From: Streptomyces kaniharaensis
GTDB taxonomy: Bacteria; Actinomycetota; Actinomycetes; Streptomycetales; Streptomycetaceae
DNA: 64,000 nucleotides
Reading direction: 5' to 3'
Assembly: GCF_009569385.1 (NCBI RefSeq)
Contig: NZ_WBOF01000001.1
Span: 4,391,501 to 4,455,500, forward strand
Shown: piece by piece, positions 47,356 to 56,415 of the stretch
Position numbering within the stretch: position 1 is the first letter of the stretch
Layout: every line of letters begins with the position of its first letter
Position numbers and translations under genes: made by a program
Notes under the pieces: model-generated
What the model saw: the letters and a program-made list of their open reading frames with translations, nothing else
Databases searched by the model: none
What the model was told of the DNA's origin: nothing

Positions 47356-49044
47356 GTGGATCGGTACGCGGAGCTGATGGGCGGACCGCTGGCTGAGGGA
47401 GAGCGCGCAACGATGGCCGGACGACGTCGGAAGAAGGCAGGGGCTTCGGGTGAGGGCGCGGCCGACGCGGTCCTGCCCGCCGACCTGGAGCTCCAGGACC
47501 TCTACGGGGCGTTCGCCGCGCACGGACTGGACGACGAGGACCTGGACGACGCGGCGGTCCTGGTGCCGCCGGTGAAGCTGCCCGCGGAGCGGGAGCTGGC
47601 CGAGCAGGCGAAGGCCGTCCCGATGCTCGGGTACGCGCTGAAGCTTGCCCGGTGGGCCGCCCCGCACCGGGCGGTGGACGAGTTCGGGGACCTGACCGTC
47701 CCGGACCGGGCCCCGGCGGCGCAGCTGCTCGGCCTCGCCCCGGCCGAGGGGGAGGTGCCGGAGGAGGCGGAGGTCGAGGCGATGCGGGCCTGGTCGCTGG
47801 CCTGCGACCTGGACCTGGTGGAGCTCGGCACGACCGCGGCCGGCGAGCACGTCGCCGTTCCCGGTCCGGATCTGGAACCCGCGGAGGAGGGTGATCCGGA
47901 GACGGTCCTGGAGCTGTGGCTGACGGCCGCCGGGATCGTCCGGGAGCTGGCCGTGGAGGCCGACTCGCTGCCGGAGGAGGGAGCGCCGCCGGAGGAGGAA
48001 GAGGCGGCGGCCGGCGAGGAGGACGAGGACGGCCTCTCCGAGGTCGAGGAGGCCCGGGACGCCGCCGCCGAGCTGCTGGACGAGGCGCTGCAGGTGCTGT
48101 ACGAGACCACCGCCTTCGCCGAGCCGGGCAACGAGACCGTGCCGCTGGGCGTGCTGGCCGCGCTGCTGGTGGTGCCGGAGGGCGAGGAGCCGAGCGAGGA
48201 GCTGCTGGGCGACATCACCGACGTGATGGTCGCGCTGGACCCGATGCTGGGCGACCTCGCCGAGCTGGGCCTGGTGGACTACCGTCCGATCGACCCGGAG
48301 CTGTTCGACGAGGAGGAGGGCGCCGAACCCGGGCCCGAGGGCGCGGCCGTCGGCGAGGCGCCGCTGGACGAGGAGGAGTCGGCGCGCTTCGGACTGGTCC
48401 GGCTCACCCCGCTCGGCCAGTACGGCATCCGGCAGTGGCTGCTGGAGGACGGCTACGACGCGCCGCTGGTCGGCGAGCTGGCCCAGGGGGACGCGGCCGA
48501 GCTGCTGCGCGGCGTGTGCGAGTCCACCAACGTCCTGCCGGACGAGGAGCTACGGGTCTGGATCACCGGCAAGGAGCCGGTGGCCGCGGCGCGCGAGCTG
48601 CTGGCGGCGGCGCGCGGCGACGACGCGTACGCCCCGATGCGGCGGATGCTCTGCGTGTCCGCGCTGAACCTGCTGGGCGCGCCCGCCGAGCCGGCCGTCC
48701 GGGACGTGCTGGACGACCCCGAGCTGGGCGGCGGCGCCCGGGCCTGGCTGACCGCGCTCGGCGCGGCGGACGTGCCGGTGCCCGAGCGGCAGATGGCGCT
48801 GTGGACGGTGGTCGACACCTTCGCCGCCCAGCTGCTGGACAGCGGCGGCGACGCCGAGCTGCTGCGCGAGCTGATCGACGACCTGCCGGCCATCGGCGAT
48901 CCGGCGAGCTACTTCGGTGAGCTGTGGCGGGTCGACCACCCGTACACGGCGGACGTCCTGGAGGCCATCGGGGAGCTGCACCCGGACCGTGCGGTGGCCA
49001 AGGAGGCGCGCAAGGCGGCCTTCAAGGCGCGGTCCCGGAACTGA
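47356..49044 (+). CDS. Large acidic hypothetical protein, 562 aa
   Basis: Not recognised. Rich in Glu, Asp, Ala and Leu with strongly acidic runs (PPEEEEAAAGEEDEDGLSEV and ELFDEEEGAEPGPEG). A segment FGLVRLTPLGQYGIRQWLL resembles a winged-helix end; the C-terminal half is helical and repeat-like (ARELLAAARGDDAYAPMRRM, then ALWTVVDTFAAQLLDSGGDA). No signal peptide or membrane helix. The start is GTG 47356 (leaderless) or ATG 47413, which has GAGGGAGAG upstream. Cytoplasmic scaffold or protein-binding role is only a guess. Confidence 0.7.
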   Translation: MDRYAELMGGPLAEGERATMAGRRRKKAGASGEGAADAVLPADLELQDLYGAFAAHGLDDEDLDDAAVLVPPVKLPAERELAEQAKAVPMLGYALKLARWAAPHRAVDEFGDLTVPDRAPAAQLLGLAPAEGEVPEEAEVEAMRAWSLACDLDLVELGTTAAGEHVAVPGPDLEPAEEGDPETVLELWLTAAGIVRELAVEADSLPEEGAPPEEEEAAAGEEDEDGLSEVEEARDAAAELLDEALQVLYETTAFAEPGNETVPLGVLAALLVVPEGEEPSEELLGDITDVMVALDPMLGDLAELGLVDYRPIDPELFDEEEGAEPGPEGAAVGEAPLDEEESARFGLVRLTPLGQYGIRQWLLEDGYDAPLVGELAQGDAAELLRGVCESTNVLPDEELRVWITGKEPVAAARELLAAARGDDAYAPMRRMLCVSALNLLGAPAEPAVRDVLDDPELGGGARAWLTALGAADVPVPERQMALWTVVDTFAAQLLDSGGDAELLRELIDDLPAIGDPASYFGELWRVDHPYTADVLEAIGELHPDRAVAKEARKAAFKARSRN

Positions 49045-49052
49045 GTGGCGGC

Positions 49053-49496
49053 TTACGGAAGATCCAGCGAGCCGTCCTCGGTGAAAGGGAAGAACGGGTT
49101 GTGGGCCAGCTCCCAGAGGTGGCCGTCCGGGTCCTCGAAGTAGCCGGAGTAGCCGCCCCAGCTGGTCGTCGTCGGTGGCTTGACCACCACGGCGCCGGCC
49201 TTGAGGGCCGTCTGCAGGGCGGCGTCCACCAGCGCGGGGGACTCCAGGTTCACCGCGAGGGTGACGCCGCGGAAGGACGGCTCGCCGCCGCCCGGCACGC
49301 CCGCGTCGGCGGCCAGCTCATCGGCCGGGAACAGGCCGAGCACCGAGTCGGCGGTGCGGAACCAGACGATCTCCGGACTGGAGGCCGAGGACCGCTGCCA
49401 GCCGAGGTCCTCGTAGAAGCGGGCGCTGCGGTCGAGGTCGGAGACGCCGAGGGTGACGATGCTGATGCGGGCGGGGAAGCTGCTCTGTGCTGTCAT
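49053..49496 (-). CDS. VOC family protein (glyoxalase/bleomycin-resistance fold)
   Basis: 147-residue VOC-fold protein: ISIVTLGVSDLDRSARFYED at the start, central VTLAVNLESPALVDAAL and C-terminal GYFEDPDGHLWELAHNPFF with a likely metal Glu. Substrate unknown. ATG at 49496 with the -10-like TACCCT 6 nt upstream (leaderless). Confidence 0.88.
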   Translation of the reverse strand: MTAQSSFPARISIVTLGVSDLDRSARFYEDLGWQRSSASSPEIVWFRTADSVLGLFPADELAADAGVPGGGEPSFRGVTLAVNLESPALVDAALQTALKAGAVVVKPPTTTSWGGYSGYFEDPDGHLWELAHNPFFPFTEDGSLDLP

Positions 49497-49502
49497 GCCG
49501 CC

Positions 49503-49508
49503 AGGGTA
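49503..49508 (-). promoter_or_regulatory. -10 box, leaderless promoter of the VOC gene
   Basis: TACCCT on the minus strand, 6 nt before the ATG at 49496. Confidence 0.45.
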
Positions 49509-49645
49509 GGGAGGGCGGCTGACAACCGGGCGCCCTGACACGGCGGGTGCCCGTGCGGGGGCGCGGAGCTGATGACCCGGCAGGTCCCCGGCACGTAAGG
49601 TGGCGGAGGCGGTGCGGGCGCGAGGACTCGGGGGTGCGGCACAGG

Positions 49646-50797
49646 ATGATGCGGGAGAGCGACCGGCGTGGACCGGACGGAGGCGTTTCGGACGCGCCCG
49701 GTCGGGAGGATCGTTTCGCCGAGCAGGAGGCCTTCTCCCGCCGGACCCTGGCCGGCGCCGACTTCCCGGTGTACGGCGTCGCCGCCGGGCTCGCCGGGGA
49801 GGGCGGTGCGCTGGCCGCGTTCGAGACCACCGGCGGCCGACTGGACTGGGTCGAGGTGCAGTCCGGCGACTGGAGCTCTGCGGCCGGCCCGTACGTCACC
49901 GTGCGCACCTACCGGCCGGGCGCCGAGCGCTGTGTCGCCCTGCCCGAACTGGAGGACGTGGTCGAGGACGAGCGCGACCGGGTCTTCGAGCACCTGGGCA
50001 TCGACGAGGGCGACGGGCCCGGGCGGGTCCGGGCGCTGCGCGAGTGGATCACCGTCGAGGGCGAGCCGTGCGCGGTCGAGGTGCACGAGGACCGGCCGGT
50101 GCTGTGGCCGGGATCGCTGGCGGACGGGGCCGGGCCGGTCTGGGCCGGCCGGCTGCGGATCGGCGGGCTGACCGTCACGGTGTGCGGGCGCGGGGTGGCG
50201 CCCGGCGGCCTGGAGCTCGGCCGGATCGGGGACGTCGAGCCGTACCTGCGTGGCCGGACCGAGCTGTTGCGCGGGCTGGCCTCCCGGCACGCGACGCGGG
50301 TGCCGGTCGAGGAGCGCGAACTGCCACCGGTCAGCGGGCTGGAGGCGCACCGGGAGCTGATCGGGCAGAACATCGTCGAGTCCGCCGCGATCGAGGCGCA
50401 GGTGCGGGCCGGGCGGCCGCCGCGGCCGCCGCGCGGGCTGCGCGGGGAGGCGGGCGCGCTGCGCTGGGAGGCCGCGGTGCGCCAGCAGATGCGGCTCGCC
50501 TCGGAGACCCGGGAGGAGGCGCTGGCGGCCGTGACGTCGATGGTCAACCACCTCAACCGGCTTGCGCAGCAGACACATTGGGTGATCGGCACGCCGGAGG
50601 GGGCGGCGGCGGTCGAGGAGGTCGTCCGCTACACGGTGTTCGCGAGCGAGGTGGCGAGCCTGCCGGCCCAGCGGGCCTGGGAGCAGCTGTGGCGGGACCG
50701 GGCGGGCGGCGGGCCCGGGGAGTGGGAGGAGCAGCGGCTCGCGGAGCAACTGTGGCTGTCGGCCTGGGAGCAGTGGCGGGCGGCGCGGACGGTGTGA
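49646..50797 (+). CDS. Hypothetical protein, 383 aa
   Basis: Not recognised. The N-terminal half is beta-rich (FPVYGVAAGLAG, TVRTYRPGAERCVALP, PVWAGRLRIGGLTVTVCGRG); the C-terminal half is helical with many Trp and Arg. No signal peptide. Start is uncertain: ATG 49646 or 49649 follows a weak AGG, and a GTG at 49634 is also in frame. Convergent with pucR, only 12 bp apart, with no terminator visible between. Confidence 0.6.
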   Translation: MMRESDRRGPDGGVSDAPGREDRFAEQEAFSRRTLAGADFPVYGVAAGLAGEGGALAAFETTGGRLDWVEVQSGDWSSAAGPYVTVRTYRPGAERCVALPELEDVVEDERDRVFEHLGIDEGDGPGRVRALREWITVEGEPCAVEVHEDRPVLWPGSLADGAGPVWAGRLRIGGLTVTVCGRGVAPGGLELGRIGDVEPYLRGRTELLRGLASRHATRVPVEERELPPVSGLEAHRELIGQNIVESAAIEAQVRAGRPPRPPRGLRGEAGALRWEAAVRQQMRLASETREEALAAVTSMVNHLNRLAQQTHWVIGTPEGAAAVEEVVRYTVFASEVASLPAQRAWEQLWRDRAGGGPGEWEEQRLAEQLWLSAWEQWRAARTV

Positions 50798-50809
50798 CGG
50801 CCGCGGGCC

Positions 50810-52411
50810 TCAGTCCTCCGCGGGCAGCCGCAGTTGCAGCATCGCCAGCAGGCGCTGCTGCGGCTGGGTGAGGTCGATGCCGGTCAACTGCTCGGCGCGG
50901 CGCACCCGGTAGCGCAGGGTGTTGGGGTGGATGTGCAGGGCGTCGGCGGCCACTCGCACCTCGCCGAGCGCGTCCAGCCAGGCCAGCACCGACTCGGCGA
51001 GCCGGGTGCCGTGCCGCAGGTCGTAGGCGGTGAGCGCGGTCAGCCGGGGGTCGCGCAGGCCGGTCCGCTCCTGGAGCAGTGCGAGCATCTCGCTGACCAG
51101 CACCTCGGCCTGCACGTCGATCAGCGCGGCGACGTCGAGCTCGACCCCGCCGCGGCCCATCGCGTCCAGGATGCGGTCCGCCTGGGCGCGGGAGTCCGGT
51201 ACCTGGGCGAGGCCGTCCACGGTCGAGCCGATCGCGGCGCGCAGCGGCACCCCCAGGTGGTCCCAGGCCGCCTCGACCACCTCGGACGCCCAGTCGCGGA
51301 CCGTCGTCATCGGCAGGCCGGGCGGGAGTTCGGGCAGCAGCACGTACACCCGGGAGTCGATCGGGGCGAGCAGCGCGGTGCGGTGCCGGGCGGCGGTGTG
51401 CACCGAGATCAGGCCGGTGACGTCGGAGCGGTGCAGCGCCTCGGTGGTGTGCGCGCTGTACGCGAGCACGGTGGCCGGGCGGCGCAGGTCCAGGCCCAGG
51501 TGGGTGGCGAGCGACTGCGGGCCGGTCGAGCCCTCCAGCAGGCCGGTGAGCAGGGTCTGGGTCAGCCGGACGTCGGCGGACAACTCGCGGCGGCGGCGCA
51601 CCAGTTGGGCGGCGGCGACGCGGGCGGCGCCGATGAGGGCCTGCTCGGCGAGCGGCGCCAGCGGCTGCGCGCCCTCCTGCACCCAGATGGTGCCGAGCGG
51701 CTGTGCCCCGGCCCGGATGCCGATCGCGAGGCGGCGGCGAAGGCCGAGTTCGGGGTGCGGCTCGACCGCGATCGGGGCGTCCGAGGTGCGCAGGTGCTGG
51801 AAGATTCCCCACTCGCGGAGCTTGGACAGGTACGGTTCGGGGCCCTGCCAGCCGAGGATGGACAGCCGGCGGAGGTCGTCCACCTCGTCCGAGTCGGAGG
51901 AGCGGGAGTAGGCGAGCACCCGGCTGGAGGTGTCCTCGACGGAGACGATGCCGTTGGTGAGGACGGCGACGGTCTGGGCGAGGGAGAAGAGGTCGCCGGC
52001 GTTGTGCTCGGGGGTGCCGGCGGTGTCCGGGGCGTCGGGGCCGGCGATGATCGCGCGGGCGAGGGAGTCGAGGTGTTCCCAGCGGGTCTCGCGGCGGACG
52101 GAGAGCAGGGCGACGCCCGCGTCGGTGGCGGCCTCGCGGAGGGCGTCCGCCTGTCCGGGGCCGTCCAGCTTGACCGCGACCGCCGCCGCGTTCGCCCGGC
52201 CGGCCGCGCGGAGGGCGGGGAGGGCGGCCCGGCCGCGGGCGCCGATCGCGAGCACGAGCTCGCCGGGGGCGGCGGTCGGCGGGTCCTCCGGGTCGAGGAT
52301 GGCGACGTCGCGCACCGGGACGTCCAAACCCTGTGGGGCGGCCTGGAGTTCGACGAGGGGTTCGCCGAGGGACATGAGCAGCTGGCGGAGCGGGAGGCCG
52401 GGGGTCGTCAT
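50810..52411 (-). CDS. PucR family regulator, probable proline catabolism regulator
   Basis: 533-residue PucR/CdaR-type regulator. The N-terminal PucR domain is at about 1-125, a central GGDEF-like/CdaR region follows, and the C-terminal HTH at about 485-525 contains ALHIHPNTLRYRVRRAEQLT. In streptomycetes a PucR protein adjoins the P5C and proline dehydrogenase genes and activates them. Here the same partners (pruA, PRODH) lie 2.2 kb away, separated by padR and a monooxygenase gene. A 35-bp sequence upstream of this gene recurs upstream of pruA, as expected for a shared binding site. Confidence 0.88.
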   Translation of the reverse strand: MTTPGLPLRQLLMSLGEPLVELQAAPQGLDVPVRDVAILDPEDPPTAAPGELVLAIGARGRAALPALRAAGRANAAAVAVKLDGPGQADALREAATDAGVALLSVRRETRWEHLDSLARAIIAGPDAPDTAGTPEHNAGDLFSLAQTVAVLTNGIVSVEDTSSRVLAYSRSSDSDEVDDLRRLSILGWQGPEPYLSKLREWGIFQHLRTSDAPIAVEPHPELGLRRRLAIGIRAGAQPLGTIWVQEGAQPLAPLAEQALIGAARVAAAQLVRRRRELSADVRLTQTLLTGLLEGSTGPQSLATHLGLDLRRPATVLAYSAHTTEALHRSDVTGLISVHTAARHRTALLAPIDSRVYVLLPELPPGLPMTTVRDWASEVVEAAWDHLGVPLRAAIGSTVDGLAQVPDSRAQADRILDAMGRGGVELDVAALIDVQAEVLVSEMLALLQERTGLRDPRLTALTAYDLRHGTRLAESVLAWLDALGEVRVAADALHIHPNTLRYRVRRAEQLTGIDLTQPQQRLLAMLQLRLPAED

Positions 52412-52430
52412 CGGGCCTCCTTCATCCGCT

Positions 52431-52465
52431 CGGACAATGTCGTGTGGTTGATTTTAGCCGGGCGG
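52431..52465 (+). repeat. 35-bp element, copy 1 (upstream of pucR)
   Basis: Begins CGGACAATGTCGTG and ends TTTTAGCCGGGCGG. Identical to 54514-54548 at 26 of 35 positions with no gap and in the same orientation. It could be the PucR-binding site or the flank of an inserted padR cassette. Confidence 0.6.
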
Positions 52466-52489
52466 ACAGAGTTGTGGCCCGCCCGGCGA

Positions 52490-52545
52490 TCGTCAGTCCT
52501 GAATAGTTGACTCTGACTATTCGACACTGGATAGTCAGTACTGAC
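52490..52545. promoter_or_regulatory. Candidate PadR operator cluster
   Basis: Three overlapping dyads: GAATAGT(N8)ACTATTC at 52501-52522, ACTAT(N10)ATAGT at 52516-52535, and the perfect 12-bp palindrome GTCAGTACTGAC at 52534-52545, with a near copy GTCAGTCCTGA at 52492-52502. They lie 20-75 bp upstream of the padR start. Confidence 0.6.
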
Positions 52546-52566
52546 CAAGTGGTGAGGAACGTTCTC

Positions 52567-53163
52567 ATGGCGAAGCGACGCAAGGTGTCGAACCCGCTGG
52601 CCCTCGCGGTCATGGCCGAGCTCGGAGCCGAGCCGATGCACCCGTACGAGATGGGGCGCCGGCTCAAGGAGCACGGCAAGGACCGCAACATCAAGTACAA
52701 CCGCAGCTCGCTCTACATGGTCGTGGAGCAACTGAGGAAGGCCGGGTTCGTCGCCGAGCAGGAGACCGTCCGCGACACCCAGCGCCCGGAGCGCACCGTC
52801 TACGCCCTCACCTCCGAGGGCCGGGCGGAGCTCCTCGACTGGATGCGCGAGTGGGTCGCCGAACCGCAGGAGGAGTACCCGGCCTTCGGGGTGGCGCTGT
52901 GCCTGCTCGTGGTGCTCCCCACCGCGGAGTCGATCGAACTGCTCGGCCGGCGGCTGGCTGTCCTGGACGAGCGGATCGACGACGAGCGCGCCCAACTGCG
53001 CAAGGCCGCCGAGATGGGCGTCCACCCGATGTTCGTGATCGAGGACGACTACGCCCTCGCCCTGCTGGAGGCCGAGCGCCGCTACGCCGAGAACCTCATC
53101 CGTCAGCTCGGGGAGCCGGAGTTCAACCGGACCCTGCAGGAATTCATGAGGAGCCTGGAATGA
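52567..53163 (+). CDS. PadR family transcriptional repressor
   Basis: 198-residue PadR-s2-type regulator: N-terminal winged helix (SNPLALAVMAELGAEPMHPY, NIKYNRSSLYMVVEQLRKAG) at about 8-85, and a C-terminal helical dimerisation domain. PadR proteins usually respond to small aromatic or antibiotic ligands. ATG at 52567 with GTGAGG upstream. The stop overlaps the monooxygenase ATG (ATGA), and dyads upstream suggest autoregulation of the pair. Confidence 0.9.
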   Translation: MAKRRKVSNPLALAVMAELGAEPMHPYEMGRRLKEHGKDRNIKYNRSSLYMVVEQLRKAGFVAEQETVRDTQRPERTVYALTSEGRAELLDWMREWVAEPQEEYPAFGVALCLLVVLPTAESIELLGRRLAVLDERIDDERAQLRKAAEMGVHPMFVIEDDYALALLEAERRYAENLIRQLGEPEFNRTLQEFMRSLE

Positions 53164-54437
53164 GCACCACCCGCACCACTGGCACGACCGGCACGACCGG
53201 CACCCCCGGGAAGGCGCTGATCATCGGCGGCGGCATCGCCGGCCCGGTGATGGCACTGGCGCTGCGCAAGGCCGGCATCGAGGCGGAGATCTTCGAGGCC
53301 TACCGGACCTCCGCCGAGGGCATCGGCGGAACTTTCATGATCGCCCCCAACGGGCTCGGCGCCCTGGCCGTCGTCGGGCTGGAGGCGGAGGTCGGCCGGA
53401 TCGGGCAGCCGGTCGGGCCGATGGTGATCGAGGACGGCAAGGGCGGCGTGCTGGCGGAGTTCTCCGGCCTCGCCGACCTGCCGCGCGGACGGCTGATGCG
53501 CCGCGCCGAACTCTACGAGGTGCTGCAGCGGCGGCTCGGCGAGAGCGGCATCGCGGTCCACCACGGCAAACGCCTGGTCGGCGCCGAGGAGGGCCCCGAC
53601 GGCGTCACCGCCCGGTTCGCCGACGGCAGCAGCGCCACCGGCGACCTGCTGATCGGCGCCGACGGCACCGGCTCCACCGTCCGCACCCTGATCGACCCGG
53701 CCGCGCCCGCCGCCCGGTACACCGGCCTGCTCGGCATCGGCGGCTACAGCGCCCACCGGCTGTCCGGCCGGGCCGGCCGCGGCGAGACCGTGCACTTCGC
53801 CAACGGCGCCCGCGCCTTCTTCGGCTACTGGAGCCTGGCCGACGGCAGCGGTACCGCCTGGTTCAGCAACATCCCCCAAGCCGAGCCGCTCACCGCGGAG
53901 TACGTCCGCTCCGTCGGCATGGCGCAGTGGCTGGGCCGCTGCCGCGAGCTGCACGCCGACGACGTGCCCGCCCGGGACGTGCTGCGGATGGCCGACGTCG
54001 AGACCATGGAGGCCTTCCCGCGGCTGGAGATCATGCCGTCCGTCCCGCGCTGGTACCGCGGCCGGATGGTGCTGGTCGGCGACTCGGTGCACGCGCCGTC
54101 CAACAGCTCCGGCCAGGGTGCTTCGCTGGCCGTCGAGAGCGCCGTCGAACTCGCCCGTTGCCTGCGCGACCTGCCCGACCACACCGCCGCCTTCGCCGCG
54201 TACGAGGCGATGCGCCGGCCGCGGGTCGAGAAGATCGCCGCCGACGCGGCGCGCACCAACAGCCAGAAGTCCTCCGGGCCGGTCGGGCGGATGATGTTCC
54301 GACTGGTCGCGCCGATCGCGATGCGGACCTTCATGAGCCCGGAGAGGATGCTCCGGCCGGTGCACGGCTACCGGATCGACTGGGACCGGCGGGTGGCCCC
54401 GGTTCGGGGGACGAGCCGTCACGGGCGGGCCGCCTGA
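53160..54437 (+). CDS. FAD-dependent monooxygenase
   Basis: 425-residue flavoprotein hydroxylase of the PHBH/UbiH class. FAD-binding GGGIAGPVMALALRKAG at about 22-38, the DG motif LLIGADGTGSTVR, and GD motif MVLVGDSVHAPSNSSGQGAS. Similar enzymes modify aromatic antibiotics (for example rifamycin or tetracycline types) or act in biosynthesis. Coupling to padR suggests ligand-induced expression. Starts at the ATG overlapping padR. The N-terminus is a TG-rich tail (TTRTTGTTGTTGTPG). Confidence 0.9.
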   Translation: MSTTRTTGTTGTTGTPGKALIIGGGIAGPVMALALRKAGIEAEIFEAYRTSAEGIGGTFMIAPNGLGALAVVGLEAEVGRIGQPVGPMVIEDGKGGVLAEFSGLADLPRGRLMRRAELYEVLQRRLGESGIAVHHGKRLVGAEEGPDGVTARFADGSSATGDLLIGADGTGSTVRTLIDPAAPAARYTGLLGIGGYSAHRLSGRAGRGETVHFANGARAFFGYWSLADGSGTAWFSNIPQAEPLTAEYVRSVGMAQWLGRCRELHADDVPARDVLRMADVETMEAFPRLEIMPSVPRWYRGRMVLVGDSVHAPSNSSGQGASLAVESAVELARCLRDLPDHTAAFAAYEAMRRPRVEKIAADAARTNSQKSSGPVGRMMFRLVAPIAMRTFMSPERMLRPVHGYRIDWDRRVAPVRGTSRHGRAA

Positions 54438-54513
54438 CGGGGCGGTCGCGACCGTGTGGCCGGTGGGGCGCGTGGGGCCGGCCGTGACCTTCGCGTGACC
54501 GCTTTCGTCGGCC

Positions 54514-54548
54514 CGGACAACGCCGTACGGGGGACTTTAGCCGCCCGG
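54514..54548 (+). repeat. 35-bp element, copy 2 (upstream of pruA)
   Basis: Begins CGGACAACGCCGTA and ends CTTTAGCCGCCCGG. Same orientation as copy 1 at 52431-52465, with 26 of 35 bases equal. It lies 101 bp upstream of the pruA start. Confidence 0.6.
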
Positions 54549-54649
54549 CCAATCAAGTGGCCTCGGGTGCAGGAATAGCGTTCGTGCTGTGGCCGGCGTG
54601 CGACCCGCGCCGGCGTCCCCCCGCATCAACGAAGGAGAGCGTGCGCTCT

Positions 54650-56278
54650 ATGGACGCTGTGACCCAGGTCCCCGCGCCGGTGAACGAGCCGGTCCACAGC
54701 TACGCCCCCGGCAGCCCGGAACGGGCCCGCCTGGAGGCCAAGCTGAAGGAGCTGGGCGGCCAGGAGCCGGTCCAGCTGACCATGACGATCAACGGTGAGC
54801 GCCGCATGGGCGGCGGCGCCGAGATCCACGTCGTCCAGCCGCACAACCACGCGGCTCGGCTCGGCACCCTGCGCAACGCCACCCAGGCCGACGCGCAGGA
54901 CGCCATCGACGCTGCCCTGGCCGCCGCCCCGGCCTGGCAGGCGCTCTCCTTCGACTCCCGCGCCGCGATCTTCCTCAGGGCCGCCGACCTGCTGGCCGGC
55001 CCCTGGCGCGAGACCCTGGCCGCCGCCACCATGCTCGGCCAGTCCAAGACCGCCCAGCAGGCCGAGATCGACACCCCCTGCGAGCTGGTCGACTTCCTGC
55101 GGTTCAACGTCCACTTCGCCCGCCAGATCATGGCCGAGCAGCCGATCTCCTCGGACGGCGTGTGGAACCGCAGCGACCACCGTCCGCTGGAGGGCTTCGT
55201 CTACGCCATCACCCCGTTCAACTTCACCGCGATCGCCGGCAACCTGCCGACCGCGCCCGCGCTGATGGGCAACGTGGTGCTCTGGAAGCCGTCCCCGACC
55301 CAGCAGTTCTCCGCGCACCTGCTGATGCAGCTGCTGGAGGAGGCCGGCCTGCCCAAGGGCGTCATCAACATGGTGACCGGCGACGGCCTGGACGTCTCCG
55401 CCGTGGCGCTCAAGCACCCGGCGCTCGCCGGCATCCACTTCACCGGCTCCACCGCCACCTTCCAGCACCTGTGGCGCGAGGTCGGCAACAACATCTCGCA
55501 GTACCGCACCTACCCGCGGATCGTCGGCGAGACCGGCGGCAAGGACTTCCTGGTCGCCCACCCGTCCGCCGACCCGGCCGTGCTGAAGACCGCGATGACC
55601 CGCGGTGCCTTCGAGTTCCAGGGCCAGAAGTGCTCGGCGCTGTCGCGGGCGTACGTCCCGGCGTCGCTGTGGGCCGGCCTGCGGGACGGGTTCCGCGACG
55701 AGGTCGAGAGCCTCACCATGGGCGACGTCACCGACCTGTCCAACTTCATGTCGGCGGTCATCGACGAGCGCGCCTTCGCCAAGAACAAGGCCGCCATCGA
55801 CCGGGCCCAGGCGGACCCGAAGGTCGAGGTGCTGGCCGGCGGCACCTACGACGACTCGGTCGGCTACTTCGTCCGCCCGACCGTCCTGGTCTGCGAGGAC
55901 CCGGCGAGCGAGTACTTCAGGGACGAGTACTTCGGCCCGGTCCTCGCCGTGTACGTCTACGAGGACGAGAAGTACGACGAGATGCTGGCGCAGATGGAGT
56001 CCGTGTCGGCGTACGGCCTGACCGGCTCGATCATCGCCCAGGACCGTGCGGCCGTCGAGCACGCGATGGAGAAGCTGCGCTTCGCGGCCGGCAACTTCTA
56101 CATCAACGACAAGCCGACCGGCGCCGTCGTAGGCCAGCAGCCCTTCGGCGGCGGCCGGGCCTCCGGCACCAACGACAAGGCCGGTGCCAAGCAGAACCTG
56201 GCGCGGTGGACCTCGACCCGCTCGGTCAAGGAGACCTTCGTCCCGCCGACGGACTACCGCTACCCGCACATGGGCTGA
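54650..56278 (+). CDS. pruA: L-glutamate gamma-semialdehyde (P5C) dehydrogenase
   Basis: 542-residue aldehyde dehydrogenase oxidising glutamate semialdehyde to glutamate in proline catabolism. Family features: FNFTAIAGNLPTAPALMGN, catalytic Glu region RIVGETGGKDFLVAHPSAD, catalytic Cys at about 328 in FQGQKCSALSRAYVP, and FGGGRASGTNDKAG near the end. ATG at 54650 with GAAGGAGAG upstream; a GTG three codons earlier is less well spaced. PRODH follows 137 bp downstream with a hairpin between. Confidence 0.95.
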   Translation: MDAVTQVPAPVNEPVHSYAPGSPERARLEAKLKELGGQEPVQLTMTINGERRMGGGAEIHVVQPHNHAARLGTLRNATQADAQDAIDAALAAAPAWQALSFDSRAAIFLRAADLLAGPWRETLAAATMLGQSKTAQQAEIDTPCELVDFLRFNVHFARQIMAEQPISSDGVWNRSDHRPLEGFVYAITPFNFTAIAGNLPTAPALMGNVVLWKPSPTQQFSAHLLMQLLEEAGLPKGVINMVTGDGLDVSAVALKHPALAGIHFTGSTATFQHLWREVGNNISQYRTYPRIVGETGGKDFLVAHPSADPAVLKTAMTRGAFEFQGQKCSALSRAYVPASLWAGLRDGFRDEVESLTMGDVTDLSNFMSAVIDERAFAKNKAAIDRAQADPKVEVLAGGTYDDSVGYFVRPTVLVCEDPASEYFRDEYFGPVLAVYVYEDEKYDEMLAQMESVSAYGLTGSIIAQDRAAVEHAMEKLRFAAGNFYINDKPTGAVVGQQPFGGGRASGTNDKAGAKQNLARWTSTRSVKETFVPPTDYRYPHMG

Positions 56279-56305
56279 CCAGCCCCTCGGACCACTCGGT
56301 CACCC

Positions 56306-56335
56306 GCGACGCCCGGCCCCGCAGCCGGGCGTCGC
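56306..56335 (+). terminator. Hairpin between pruA and PRODH
   Basis: 12-bp stem GCGACGCCCGGC/GCCGGGCGTCGC, 6-nt loop. It may terminate part of the pruA transcript or act as an attenuator within the operon. Confidence 0.65.
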
Positions 56336-56415
56336 CCCCGCCGGGGCGGCGGGCCACCCCCGTACCGCCGCCCCGGCCTTCTGCCACCCTTGGAAGCACC
56401 AGCCCAGGAGTCACG

